The position numbers and the translations under genes were made by a program. The notes beneath the pieces were generated by a model that worked only from the letters and a program-made list of their open reading frames with translations, was not told where the DNA came from and did no database searches. Below, in pieces: positions 29,808 to 40,085 of a DNA stretch of 64,000 bases. Within the stretch, counting starts at the first letter, position 1, and each line of letters opens with the position of its first letter. Origin of the DNA: Henningerozyma blattae CBS 6284 (lineage: Eukaryota; Ascomycota; Saccharomycetes; Saccharomycetales; Saccharomycetaceae); NCBI RefSeq assembly GCF_000315915.1, contig NC_020186.1:1922001-1986000 (forward strand), written 5' to 3'.

Positions 29808-30469
29808 TGTAATTCATTGGCGGGTTTTGTGTGGGTGGTGCGGAGAGCGAAGTTGAGGTGGTGGTATAAATACGACGACGAGCCGACGAGCCCTAGGCAA
29901 AGGGGTGGGCGCAAAAAATAGAAAGGAAGAAGGAGGAGGGAACCCGCAGGCACGTGCCTGGCATACTGTAGTAGTTGCAGAGTGTGGATATTGATATTGC
30001 TAGTGGTATTGTTTGGATAGCACTGGCAAAAAAAAAAATGATATACAGCTGTGAAATAGGAGTCGCAGATATAGATGGCAACCGCGATAGGCAATCTCGC
30101 CGATACTGCAATCGTGTTTGTAGTGCGTTTCGGGAAATACATCGTATCTCAGATGTGCTTGCATCGGGAATCCGTGTCTGTATCTGGTCATCTTCTCGCC
30201 ATCCGTATCAGGCAATCCGATAAGATATTTCATATAGTCTTCTTGACATTACTAAGAAAGGTGCCTATGAGGCAATATGTAATCAAAGTAGACGTTTTGT
30301 CATTCAATTATTGGTTCGAGAGGTGAGGCGTGATTGAGAGTAAGTGCAAGGGATGGGCTGGGTTATGGTTTGTGGCCACTAAGCTTGGGTGGTTAGCCGC
30401 GGATACTCCGTTGTGTAAGGGTGTGCCACAACAAAACCGTCTGCACCTTATCAGTCATGCATACTAGTA
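29808..30469. other. HAP3 upstream region
   Basis: No convincing gene. A TATAAATA lies about 60 bp before the HAP3 ATG, GC stays raised to about 29960, and a PDRE-like CCGCGGA occurs at about 30396-30402. Short overlapping ORFs on both strands look like chance. Confidence 0.55.
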
Positions 30470-30582
30470 TGTATACTACTGGGATTCAAGAGAGTCAGAG
30501 ATTGTTATACAGTGTTTAAGATGTAAAGACGATTACTTTATTTAGACATATATGGTAAATACTATAACTAAAATGAATATAG
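30470..30582 (+). repeat. Truncated LTR, family A
   Basis: Begins TGTATACTACTGGG and follows the family A LTR for about 113 bp up to AAAATGAATATA, then diverges abruptly (GAGTACCACTT...). It ends about 95 bp before tRNA-Asp. Confidence 0.85.
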
Positions 30583-30676
30583 AGTACCACTTGTACTTAA
30601 ATAATAACTTGTTTTTTTGAACTATTTATCCTGAATATTAGTTTATTAAGTTGTCAAGAAATTGCAAGAAAATCAA

Positions 30677-30748
30677 TCCCCGATAGTTTAATGGTTAGAA
30701 TGGGCGCTTGTCGCGTGCCAGATCGGGGTTCAATTCCCCGTCGAGGAG
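30677..30748 (+). tRNA. tRNA-Asp (anticodon GTC)
   Basis: 72 nt, nearly the S. cerevisiae tRNA-Asp: A box TAGTTTAATGG, anticodon loop TTGTCGC, T-arm CGGGGTTCAATTCCCCG, discriminator G. A T-run follows within 10 nt. The acceptor stem has a C4-A69 mismatch (TCCCCGA against TCGAGGA). Confidence 0.95.
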
Positions 30749-31138
30749 ATTTACTTTTTGTTCCCACTGTCACGTAGTGTGAGCTGCGTTAGTCACGTGT
30801 ATAAGTCGGGATCACGTGATAACGGAATGAACATGTAGATTAACAAGTAAATGAATCATGAACATAAAATTTTATTTAAGAATCTAAAGCAAAAAGGAAT
30901 AAACTAGAGGGTTAAAGTAGAACAAAAAGAACGAAATACAAAAGATGGAAGTGTATAGTGAACAAATCGGAACGTAATAATAATATTTAACTTACATAGG
31001 CTCAGGTATATAGTTGTATAGTTTAATAAATAGTTGGTATTAAACTAGCAGCCAAGACGATACACTACTGGGAGTAGCAAAGCTTAAAATTGTTATAAAT
31101 TATGATCACGCGATTCACTTTTTTCGGCAAAAATAAAT
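30749..31138. other. Intergenic DNA between tRNA-Asp and tRNA-Pro
   Basis: No gene. Two CACGTG E-boxes 19 bp apart (30794-30799 and 30813-30818, the second inside palindromic ATCACGTGAT) and an LTR-A-like start fragment at 31059-31103. Confidence 0.5.
31059..31103 (+). repeat. Degenerate LTR-A start fragment
   Basis: GATACACTACTGGGAGTAGC...ATTGTTATAAATT resembles the first ~45 bp of family A LTRs with several substitutions. Confidence 0.4.
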
Positions 31139-31229
31139 GGGGCGAGCTGGGAATTGAACCCAGGGCCTCTCGCAAATTTAAAGAATGAAAATCCCCAAAG
31201 CGAGAATCATACCACTAGACCACACGCCC
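31139..31229 (-). tRNA. tRNA-Pro (anticodon TGG) with intron
   Basis: 91 nt precursor. Exons match S. cerevisiae tRNA-Pro(TGG): GGGCGTGTGGTCTAGTGGTA at the 5' end, TTTGGG loop, GAGGCCCTGGGTTCAATTCCC at the 3' side. A 19-nt intron (31175-31193) lies at the canonical site one base 3' of the anticodon. The mature RNA is 72 nt. Confidence 0.95.
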
Positions 31230-31250
31230 TACCAATTTGTTTTTCTAATT

Positions 31251-31285
31251 CTTAAAAACACATTTTAAACAATAACTCACCTGAC
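31251..31285 (+). repeat. LTR-A internal fragment
   Basis: CTTAAAAACACATTTTAAACAATAACTCAC matches the family A LTR segment AAAAACACATTTTAAACAATAAGTCAC. It lies about 20 bp upstream of tRNA-Pro. Confidence 0.5.
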
Positions 31286-31429
31286 CATACACGATCCTTA
31301 CATCTTGCGAACTTCCCTCTTCAGTCTCCACAAGGTTGGTCAATGGTAGTAAGTTTTGTGGAGTTATGTTACCTTTCATGATTTTACTTAGGTTCTTGAA
31401 ATCAATTTATACTTACGTGAATAGAGGTC

Positions 31430-32185
31430 TCGAGGTAATAATAAAGAGAGATGATATTAAAGCAGATGAATTCAGAATTAATTTATTCTATGATATGAAC
31501 AAGGGTAGATAACATTAAATTGATCCAAATGAGAGGCCTTTATTATCAAGTAAGGAAGAATATAAAGCTAAAGTGAAATTTTTACAACAAAGTATTGGAA
31601 AGCTAAATTACTTAAGAACAAGAGGAAGATTAGATTTACAGTTTGCTGTTAGTAAAATAGCTAGATTTACTCTGTATACTCATGATAAAGTAATTAAGGC
31701 AGTTGAAAAAAATAATAAAATATAATTATGTTAAGAGAGATCTCAATTTAGTAATGAAATGAGAAAATAAAGCACCAGATGAAATTACAGTTGTTACAGA
31801 TGCTTCATTAAGATCTGAATATGATGTTAAGTCCAGAATTGGTGGTGAAATATTGTTTGGAAACACTTTTATGTTTGGTTTTTAATCATCAATTGTATGT
31901 GACTCCTCTGCTGAATGTGAACTTGATGCTTTAAATAAAGGTGATAAATTAGCCTTACACTTAAAATTTAAGTTAGAAAAACTATTCAAGAAAAGTATTA
32001 AAATAAATATAATAACCGGCTCTAAGCCTGTAATAAAATAGCTTAAAAATCCATATATTGGAGATAGAACAAAATTTCTAGGAATTAGAATTAGTAAATT
32101 ATAAGAAAGACTGAAGGACAATTCTACATTTTTAAGAAAAATCGATGGATTGGAGAATGTGGCCGATCCATTAACAATACCGGTT
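31430..32185 (+). pseudogene. Copia retrotransposon RT/RNase H 3' fragment, plus strand, decayed
   Basis: Translated fragments include LFYDMNKG, then NERPLLSSKEEYKAKVKFL, IGKLNYLRTRGRLDLQFAVS and RFTLYTHDKVIKAV. RNase H-like VTDASLRSEYDVKSRIGG, SSAECELDALNKGDKLAL and a final ENVADPLT follow. These are the end of a Ty1/copia Pol. At least four in-frame stops and small shifts make it non-functional. It closely resembles the minus-strand remnant that begins immediately after it, so the same family is present in both orientations, meeting near 32185. Confidence 0.75.
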
Positions 32186-34813
32186 AGTCACTACAAATTC
32201 CAGATCCAGTCTACCTATTGTTTTTAAGTAATTTAGCTTTCCAATACATTTTTGTATACACTTAACCCTCTCTTTGTATTGTTTTTTATTCATTAACAGT
32301 GTGTTTTCATTTGGATTTAAATTATATTCGCTAAAGTGAGGCGTTAAATTTTTCTTTTGTTCAGTTGTTAAATTATTATTATGGTCTTTCAGTTTTAGTA
32401 GTGGAAAATCTTCATTAAATTTTTCAATATATGACTTCATGCTTAATGTTATTATTCCTTTGTTCATTTCATAGAATAAATCGATTCCTAAGATATCTGT
32501 TTCTATATATCATGTTCATTCATAATCCCAATAACTTTTAATTCAAAAGTATTTTTCAACATTGTTATCATATCATCCAAATGTTGTTCTGTATTTGCTG
32601 CTAATACACAATCATCAACATATGCAGCAATCAGTTTATTACCATCTGAAGATACAAACAATCCTGGAGCAAACTCCGTATCATAAAAATTCATGAGAAT
32701 TCATAAATTCTCTTAGAGTTCCATTCCAATTTTTCGGACTTTGCTTCAAGCCATAAAGAGCTTTCTTTAGTGGCGTATACACCCTCTTATCTAATGGATG
32801 GTTAATATATAACTCCTCATCTAGAGTAGCGTATAAGAAAGCATGACTGATGTCTGCAGTTCGAATGTGTAATTGCTTATTATTAGCAACAGATAATAAA
32901 ATTTTAAGACTATCAAGACTTAAAATAGCGGAATCAGTGTTACCATAGTAATCTTGATTCTGCAAATCACCACGAGCACAATACCTTGCCTTACATGTCC
33001 CATCTCGTTTAACAGTGGAGATTATATTTTGGTATAGCTGATTTGGGTAAGCGAATATCAGGATCATAAACCTACATCTTAACCAAGTTTTCAACTTCTT
33101 ACTTGAATGATTTGATAAATGTCTCAGTTTTAAATTTTTATTATTCGTAATGGCTTCTTTATAGTATATTGATCTTATTTTATTCTGCCAGTTGGTCCGT
33201 GGTAAAATGCGACGTACTTTTTGTAAACGAGGTTTTTTAGAAGTAGGATGCATTATAGGAGGCATCACAGGGTCTAACTTTCTTTCTTGTAGATAAGTTG
33301 GTAATCTGTGATTCGATTTTCTGCTCGTATTATTATTTCTGTGACCAGCTAAAGATTGTAAATTTTTCTTTGAGAATGATAATCTGGATGAGCTAGTTTC
33401 TATAATATTATTATTTGATGTACTATCTGTTTCATTATCCTGTACATCAACTTCTTCTCCGGGTCTTTTATACATATTATCTCTTTCATCAACTGCTATT
33501 GAACTACTATCTGGTTCATTGTCTGATCTACTTTCACTGTCCTCATTGAAGTTATCAATATTATCTTCAATAATAGATGTGTTATCTGATTCTCTATTAG
33601 CATTAATTATTTCATTAGGATGTGTTTCAGTTATATTGTCATTCGCATCTTCTGATGTTATTGGAATGTTTGAATAGGGGGAAATATCATTTCTTATATC
33701 ATGATTATTATCATCGTATAATTCTTCTTTGTTTTGGTTTTCATTTCTATCGACTGTTGTATTATGATTACTCTGTATTACGATATCTGTATTTTGTGAT
33801 ATTGGAACTGTTCTGTTCATCAGTTACTGAGTTAGAGTCTTCATTAGATGGTAATATGTTATTCATCGCATCATTTGAAGTATTGCAATTTTTATAATCA
33901 TTGTCATCTATTAACATTGAATATTTGCCCTTATTATCATTATTACTGTTGCTATCATTATCATTGTTACTGTTGATATCATTATCAATATTCTCATTAT
34001 TAGTGTCTGTATTCTTAATTTCATCTTCACCGTTAATTGGTGTATTCTCATTGTTCATAAGTTCAATTACATTAGGTTGTTCTAAAATTTCATCTAAATT
34101 AACATTATCAATAAGGTCAGGATCTATATTAGAAGGACTAAAATCACTTTCAATATCCATTATTTCTTCTTCACCAATTTCATTACGGTCATTTAACAAC
34201 TGTTGTGATACTATCTTATCATCTACCATAATATTATTTATACCTTCAGTATCATTTTCATACTCTTCATCAGGAAATACTTCATTAATCTCATCTTCAT
34301 CAAATTCAAAATTTCTAGTAGAACCTATTTTAGATGTAACATTAGCTTTAAATCGTGCAATAATGGTTTCTTCTGGATTACTCTTCTGTTGCGAATTTAC
34401 TGAATAATCAGGGATTTTAAAGTTTGTAGTGGTAATTACTCTATTTTCCTTAGGTATATAAAAGAAATATCCAAAACTCTGTGGATCTTTTGACAAAACC
34501 ACTGCTTGTAAGCTTGGTGCAGATGTTTTCTTAGATTTATGATTCCATATCGTAGCTGGAGCTCCAAAAGGTAAAAAATTACGTAATATTATCTTAACAG
34601 GTAATTCGGATATTACATTTAATGGTGCATCTTTAGTATTCTTATTATATGTACAGTTTCTCACCTCAGCAGATGCCTTAGCTGCGTAGTGCCAAAATTT
34701 AAGTGGTAATTTAGCTTGTAACAGCAATGTTCTAGTATCTGTTATAATTGTTCGAATTGTTCTTTCTACTCTAGCATTAGCCGAGTGATTTTGAGTTGAG
34801 GTAAATCTTAATT
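32165..34813 (-). pseudogene. Copia (probably Ty4-like) Pol remnant, minus strand
   Basis: From the gap edge the minus strand encodes the integrase end (VERTIRTII region, LPLKFWHYAAKAS, a GYFFYIPKENRV segment) and a long Asn/Asp/Glu spacer. The reverse transcriptase follows: KRDGTCKARYCARGD, HIRTADISHAFLYATLDEE, LKKALYGLKQSPKNWN, AAYVDDCVLAANT with the catalytic YVDD, and IGKLNYLKTIGRLDL. Frame changes near 33,790 and 32,690 and a break near 32,480 disrupt it, and it stops abruptly at about 32,190 without RNase H. It differs from the plus-strand element at 35.5-38.2 kb in its integrase C-terminal region. The Ty4-like label is from memory of the family. Confidence 0.8.
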
Positions 34814-34913
34814 NNNNNNNNNNNNNNNNNNNNNNNNNNNNNNNNNNNNNNNNNNNNNNNNNNNNNNNNNNNNNNNNNNNNNNNNNNNNNNNNNNNNNNN
34901 NNNNNNNNNNNNN
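34814..34913. other. Assembly gap, 100 N
   Basis: Exactly 100 N, the conventional placeholder for a gap of unknown size, inside retrotransposon DNA. Adjacency of the two sides is not proven. Confidence 0.95.
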
Positions 34914-34944
34914 TAGTATATACTAAGTGATATCTTTGTTACGA

Positions 34945-35076
34945 ATCTGCATTTACTTCAGAATATAAAAATACTAACGACGTTTTTATATACTTCTGTA
35001 GTTTTATATACGTATTTAGCTCAAGGAGGAGGACAATTATAAGAACAGTTAATACCATAAAGATCAGACAGATATA
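34945..35076 (-). repeat. LTR-like fragment, family B, minus orientation
   Basis: Matches 18172-18297 over about 125 bp in the same orientation. On the minus strand it directly follows a gag fragment (35200-35100), as if gag and a 3' LTR had been joined by an internal deletion. Confidence 0.65.
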
Positions 35077-35099
35077 AGGTTTAAGTAAGCAAGCTTTGC

Positions 35100-35200
35100 T
35101 GTTAAAATCATGATTTTGGCGTATTTTTGAGGTCGAAAGACTGACATTATGAAAAAATATATCTTCATTAACGTTTAGGTATATTTTTAGGTTCATAAGC
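35100..35200 (-). pseudogene. Gag N-terminal fragment, minus strand
   Basis: Roughly 70 percent identical by eye to the start of the plus-strand gag at 35472-35570 (shared CTTATGAACCTAAAAA, ACGTTAATG and GTCAGTC-like blocks), forming an inverted pair of gag starts about 270 bp apart. Frame is broken. Confidence 0.6.
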
Positions 35201-36335
35201 TCCTCCAGTGAAAACAAAGTCTTGGGTGGATAGGACCCTATTAGTTATATTAGCTGAAGAAAAATTTAGTGTTCGCTTATACAGCATAGCTTCTGGGTTC
35301 ATCTCCATGAAGTGAAACATCATCATTGTGTTGAAGTTAGCCTAAGTAGCCAAAGCATTTGGGTTAAATTGGGATGAATTATCAAAATTAGAGTGGGTAT
35401 TTGGAGGTACACTATAGTTCTTCTTGCGAAAAAAAGTCAGTGTCGGCACATTATGGTATGATTTGTTTTTATAAGCTTATGAACCTAAAAACATTCCGAA
35501 CGTTAATGGAGATATTTTTGACAATATCAGTCACTCTACTTCCAAGACACACCAGACTCATGATGTGACGCACAATGTGTGTTTATATCGTATCTCAGAA
35601 AAATCTGCATTTGATCAATGGATCAAATTATTTTGCCAATTCCTAAAATTCCAGGGATTAGGACATACAATCATTACCCCTGAGTCTCACACCATTCAAG
35701 TATCCAACGAGGAGAAAGACTATGTTCTTAGAATATTTAACATGTATGTACCTGCGAAGGCGTATCCTACATGGTTCCAAAACGAACTTAACAAGGGTTT
35801 TATGTCGTTGTACAATATAATCGAATGTACCTTATCGAAGGACATTCGTAAAGATCATGAAATATATGAAGGGGTTCTAGACTCTTTATATAATATTTCG
35901 TTTGACACAAAAATGGACGCTGCTATTTTCAGGTCAACGACATTAGGTCTAAGAAACAAGGCCAAAGAATTAGACATCGCTATAAGTGATGACTGGATTG
36001 CTCGTAAAATTTTAAAGTCACTCAAAGGTCAATATGCCAGCATCAATTCTGAAAATCTGAAAAGATCTGGTTCTTACGATCTGGAAAAACTTCTATTCAC
36101 CATTCAGAAGAAATCATCTCAGATTGCTGGAGTAACGTCTACACCTAAAGCTAAAGCCAACTCGAATTGTCAAATCTGCCAGACCTCTGTTCACACAGCA
36201 GTAATATGCCCAAATAGAGTTCCTGAACTTGACTCAAAACCGACATCAACAGTGAACATAAAGAAGCCTGTCAAGAAGAAATCTAAGTGGAAGGCAAACC
36301 AAATTACAATTAATCTGACTGATGAACTACTGACG

Positions 36336-36342
36336 CTTAGGC
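36336..36342 (+). promoter_or_regulatory. Ty1-type +1 frameshift heptamer CTTAGGC
   Basis: CTT AGG C is in the zero frame of gag, 45 bp before the protease motif. This is the exact heptamer that drives +1 frameshifting in Ty1, Ty2 and Ty4. Here the downstream pol is already in the zero frame, so the site is bypassed or a nearby indel fused the frames. Confidence 0.6.
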
Positions 36343-36399
36343 CTACTTTACAAAAACTCTCTCTAGATGACGTACTAATCCTAGATTCTGGAGCTCAAT

Positions 36400-36402
36400 N
36401 NN
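36400..36402. other. Three undetermined bases
   Basis: NNN inside the protease-coding part of the plus-strand retroelement, right after GAGCTCAAT. Confidence 0.95.
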
Positions 36403-38227
36403 GATCAGTAATCAAAAACACTGGTATTTTACACGATTTCTCCTCTATTACCAATTCTCAGTTGTTCGCAGCTGACGATAGAAAGATCGATGTTTCAGGG
36501 GAAGGGAAAATCAAATTTATGAAAGCCAATAACAAAATTACTCCCATTCCGGTACTTTACTCCAAAGATGTTGCTTGTAATTTAATCAGTTTATTTAATC
36601 TAGAACAAGCAGGATTCACTGTTGAACTATCAGATAGAAAGTTGCTGGATTCTGATGAACATCTCATTACAAAATTTGTGGACTATGACAGATATGTCTG
36701 CATCAAAATATCTGACTTACAACTTCCAACTCCTTCGAAGACAATAGTAAAAGGAAATAAAGTCTTAAAAGTATCAACTACTGATAAACCATATTCAATG
36801 AGCCTACTCCATCGATTATTCGGTCACATTAACATCAAAGATATTCGGAAAACTATCAGTTCAGGTCTCATAGGCAGTATTCAATCTCACATGGTTGATT
36901 GGACAGACATTGACAAGTTTCAGTGTGCCGATTGTATGAAGGGTAAAGCACGAAAACATCAACATGTTGTCGGGTCAAGACTGAAATATCAAAAAGAGTA
37001 CTCAAAATTCCAATATCTTCATTGTGACTTATTTGGTCCAGTTTCTGGTATGCCGATTAATACAGCTAAATATTTCATTACATTTACTGATGAGAACACT
37101 CGGTATCGTTGGTAATTTCCTTTAATGAAGAAGTCCAGTGCTTCTATTCTAGCTGCATTTGAAACGGTAGTCAAGTTTATCAAGACACAAGTCGAGGTTA
37201 ACGTATTATGTTTCCATATGGACAGAGGATCTGAGTTTACAAATACTCATTTACGTGTATTCTTTCGAAAAAATGGAATACAATCTATGTACACAACTAA
37301 TGTAGATTCTTCGTCTAATGGCGTCGCTGAACGAACAAATTTAACATTCTTAAATGACTGTAGCACCTTATTAGCTTCTTCGGGATTGCCTAATCAATTA
37401 TAGTATCATGCTATTATATTTGCGATGCTTATGCGTAACGCTTTCCACACTTCTTCCATTGGATCAGCACCACGTGCTAAGGAATGATTGGCTGGACTGG
37501 ATGCTAGCACATCACTACCATTTGGTCAATCAGTCATCATTCACACACATAATCCTGACTCGAAACTAGATGTTCGTGGACTAAAAGCTTTTGCACTATG
37601 TCCATCTCCAGAATCCCATGGTTACTTATTTTACATACCCAGTAAACATAAAGTGGTTGAGAGTAGCAATTTCTCTCTCGTCAAAGGCGAAAAATCTACC
37701 TCCAGTGAATCCACTACTAATGTATTTGATGAACTTTTGGCTCTTTATGACACAGAATCTGACCTACCTATAACAATACCTGATCCTACTGTTATCATTC
37801 ACAAAAAAAAGATAATGGTGTTAATCCTGTTGACATTCGCCCAGTTATTGACAATATTTCATATAATGTAGAACTTCAGTCCTATATCGACACATTAGAT
37901 GATTTCTCTCAAGAACAAATATTTGTTCCTGAGCAAGGTAATATTATTGAAGATATTGATATGCCAGATGACAGTAACACTTCACCAAATTCGCCTGTTG
38001 CAGCCACTTCTAATCTAGAATCTATATCACATGATGGTAGCTCCAATTCAGATATATTAGACCAAAAACCGGAAGATACTGATTCTATTCCTGATTCTAC
38101 TCCTGATACAAACCTCGATTATTCTACTAATCATGAAACACCTTCCAGACCAGATTATGTCATATCGTCCGATGATTCCTCTGTATTACATCATGATCTC
38201 GATTCTACTTCCATCAATAATCCTTGA

Positions 38228-39304
38228 ATATACTCCTTAAATTTGAAAGATACGCATATGTTAAAATCCAATGGCAAATGATTATTAATCCTTGGATCTT
38301 GTCCTGTAGACGTGTTTAACACGATGAGATAGAAAACGATTTGGCTCTATTAGTTCATCAAAAATATGAGTATTTCTACGATTTGTTTTAGATATACTAG
38401 GTACCAAGATAAATAAATGGATATGCTGTCAAACGAATTGGGAATCCTTTTTAAATTATTTCAAAAAAGTAAAATCCCTTTAGTTTGATAGCCCATATCT
38501 ATTTTATTGGCATTTTTTTTCTGGGTCTCCACCAATTCCAATATTCTTGGAAACATTGTATGCCATGAATAACTCATAGGCATAATTGTTTGGATCACTC
38601 TTTGAAGCTTGAAAAAAAAATAAATTTTTTTCAGCATACGATTGATATTTTTTCGGAAAAATAATTCTCTTCGTGAAAAATTCTTAATTTGAGAAGGAGT
38701 TAAAATTAGGGATGAATTAATTAAATCTTTATTACAATGGTGAAATCTTAGGTAATGATTGACGTACAGTATTTGATGAAACTATTATTATATATTGAGA
38801 TTGACAAGATAAAAGTACAAGAGAAAAAAAAAGAACAGTGTATCACACAAATGAAAATAAAAATTTTATCTAATCTATTTCGCTAAAGGTAGAATTCTTG
38901 TATATTGAATTGTTATTTCTAATTTACTCGTAAGTAACCTTTTTTATATTCCCTCTTTTTGCCTATCTTATTTATTCCCTTGCTTTGTTTTATTTATTCT
39001 TCTTTCAGTTCAAATTCCAAGCTCCTTCCCCTTCATACCTGATGCTACAACTAAATGTTATGAAAAAAAAAGAGCATGGTTTTATCGACCTGAAGATTAA
39101 TTATACTATATATTAGGCCGATATATATTACTGTATATTACTGATACTTGATCAATTTTTATTATTTCCTCAACAATGCACTATTGAGTATTGCTGATAC
39201 CACGGTACTGGTGCAAGAGGCTTCAAGGACAGAGCACCTGCATACAAAAATCCTATTTTTTTGAAGTCCAAAAAAAAGTACTGAATTGTCCTTCACACAC
39301 AAAT
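38228..39304. other. Intergenic region, retroelement end to RIB3
   Basis: No gene seen. The retroelement breaks off in its integrase-RT spacer with no 3' LTR recognised. The remaining ~1 kb is AT-rich with a purine tract near 38820 and pyrimidine tracts near 38940-39030. Confidence 0.55.
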
Positions 39305-39940
39305 CTAAGCATTTTGAGTCTCCAAGTACTTGGCAAGATCGTCAATTGTGATCAATGGAATGTTATTTTCCTTACCAAACTTTTCACAATCATCCAATCT
39401 CATCATAGAGCCGTCTCTATCATTGACTAACTCACAAATAACACCTACTTCAGGTAGCCCACTCAATCTACATAGATCTACAGCAGCTTCTGTGTGACCC
39501 CTTCTCTTCAAAACACCTCCATCAGCAGCCCTTAGCGGACAGATATGTCCTGGTTTCAAAAAATCAGTAGATTTTGAACCTTCATTGGCCAAAGCTCTAC
39601 AAGTCAAAGTACGGTCATGTGCGGATATACCAGTAGTTGTACCCTCAGCGACATCCACTGTAATTGTGTAAGCGGTCCCATGTCTATCATCAGCGTATGA
39701 TGTATATTTCATACCACCACGTAACAATGGCAAATCTAACTTGTCTGCAATTTTATTATTCATTGGTGCACAAACATACCCGGATGAATGGCGCACCAGA
39801 AAGGCCATCTGTTCAATGCTCATGCCAGATGCAGCACATATTAAATCCCCTTCATTCTCACGACTCTTATCATCCATAACAATTAAAAACCCATTGTTTT
39901 GGAAGTGTGTGATAGCTTGCTCAATTGATGTAAAACTCAT
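39305..39940 (-). CDS. RIB3: 3,4-dihydroxy-2-butanone 4-phosphate synthase
   Basis: Riboflavin pathway enzyme that converts ribulose 5-phosphate to DHBP and formate; Mg-dependent. 211 residues (208 in S. cerevisiae). Motifs: MDDKSRENEGDLI (residues ~22-34, metal and substrate acidic loop), the flexible-loop Cys of GYVCAPM, DRHGTAYTITVD, TTTGISAHDRTLT, PGHICPLRAADGGVLKRRGHTEAAVDLCRL (phosphate and His ligand) and GVICELVNDRDGSM. All catalytic residues are visible. Single-domain form, as in fungi. First gene of a block that follows YDR487C-YDR495C order of S. cerevisiae (RIB3, PAC11, SLD5, PKH1, IZH1, MZM1, RSM28, VPS3). Confidence 0.97.
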   Translation of the reverse strand: MSFTSIEQAITHFQNNGFLIVMDDKSRENEGDLICAASGMSIEQMAFLVRHSSGYVCAPMNNKIADKLDLPLLRGGMKYTSYADDRHGTAYTITVDVAEGTTTGISAHDRTLTCRALANEGSKSTDFLKPGHICPLRAADGGVLKRRGHTEAAVDLCRLSGLPEVGVICELVNDRDGSMMRLDDCEKFGKENNIPLITIDDLAKYLETQNA

Positions 39941-40085
39941 ACTTGTTTATCTACATTTACCTGAATTTTTCATGATAATTTCCAATTTTCACTTTATATA
40001 CTTGCTTTTACCACATTCAGTTTTTTTCAATCCGGCCGAGCTATTGCAAAATACATAAATTTTTTTCTATGAGTAATCCAAATTA

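Larger units (their letters stand above)
35475..38227 (+). pseudogene. Ty1-like copia element remnant: gag, protease, integrase
   Basis: A frame open from 35475 encodes a Gag-like region, a Cys/His cluster (CQICQTSVHTAVIC), protease motif LILDSGAQ, the GAG-pre-integrase block (LLHRLFGHINIKDI...FQCADCMKGKA) and the integrase core. The core has FQYLHCDLFGPV and, further on, MDRGSEFTN and SSNGVAERTN, so the three acidic residues are present. In-frame stops TAA 37113-37115, TAG 37401-37403 and TGA 37485-37487 break it. A frameshift in an oligo-A run near 37804-37811 moves the remaining spacer to another frame ending at 38227. No reverse transcriptase follows. Three N at 36400-36402 fall just after the protease motif. 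Integrase similarity is to Ty1/Ty2. Confidence 0.85.

Noticed and set aside
29437..29856. Asp/Trp/Cys-rich ORF opposite HAP3
   Set aside because: Antisense shadow of the His/Pro/Ser-rich Hap3 N-terminus.
30794..30970. Possible point centromere (CACGTG, AT-rich spacer, TCGGAA)
   Set aside because: The spacer is not AT-rich enough and the CDEIII-like CCGAA core is imperfect and misspaced.
34939..35217. 92-codon ORF with hydrophobic C-terminus
   Set aside because: Chance frame through a gag fragment and an LTR; its parts are explained by the two repeats.
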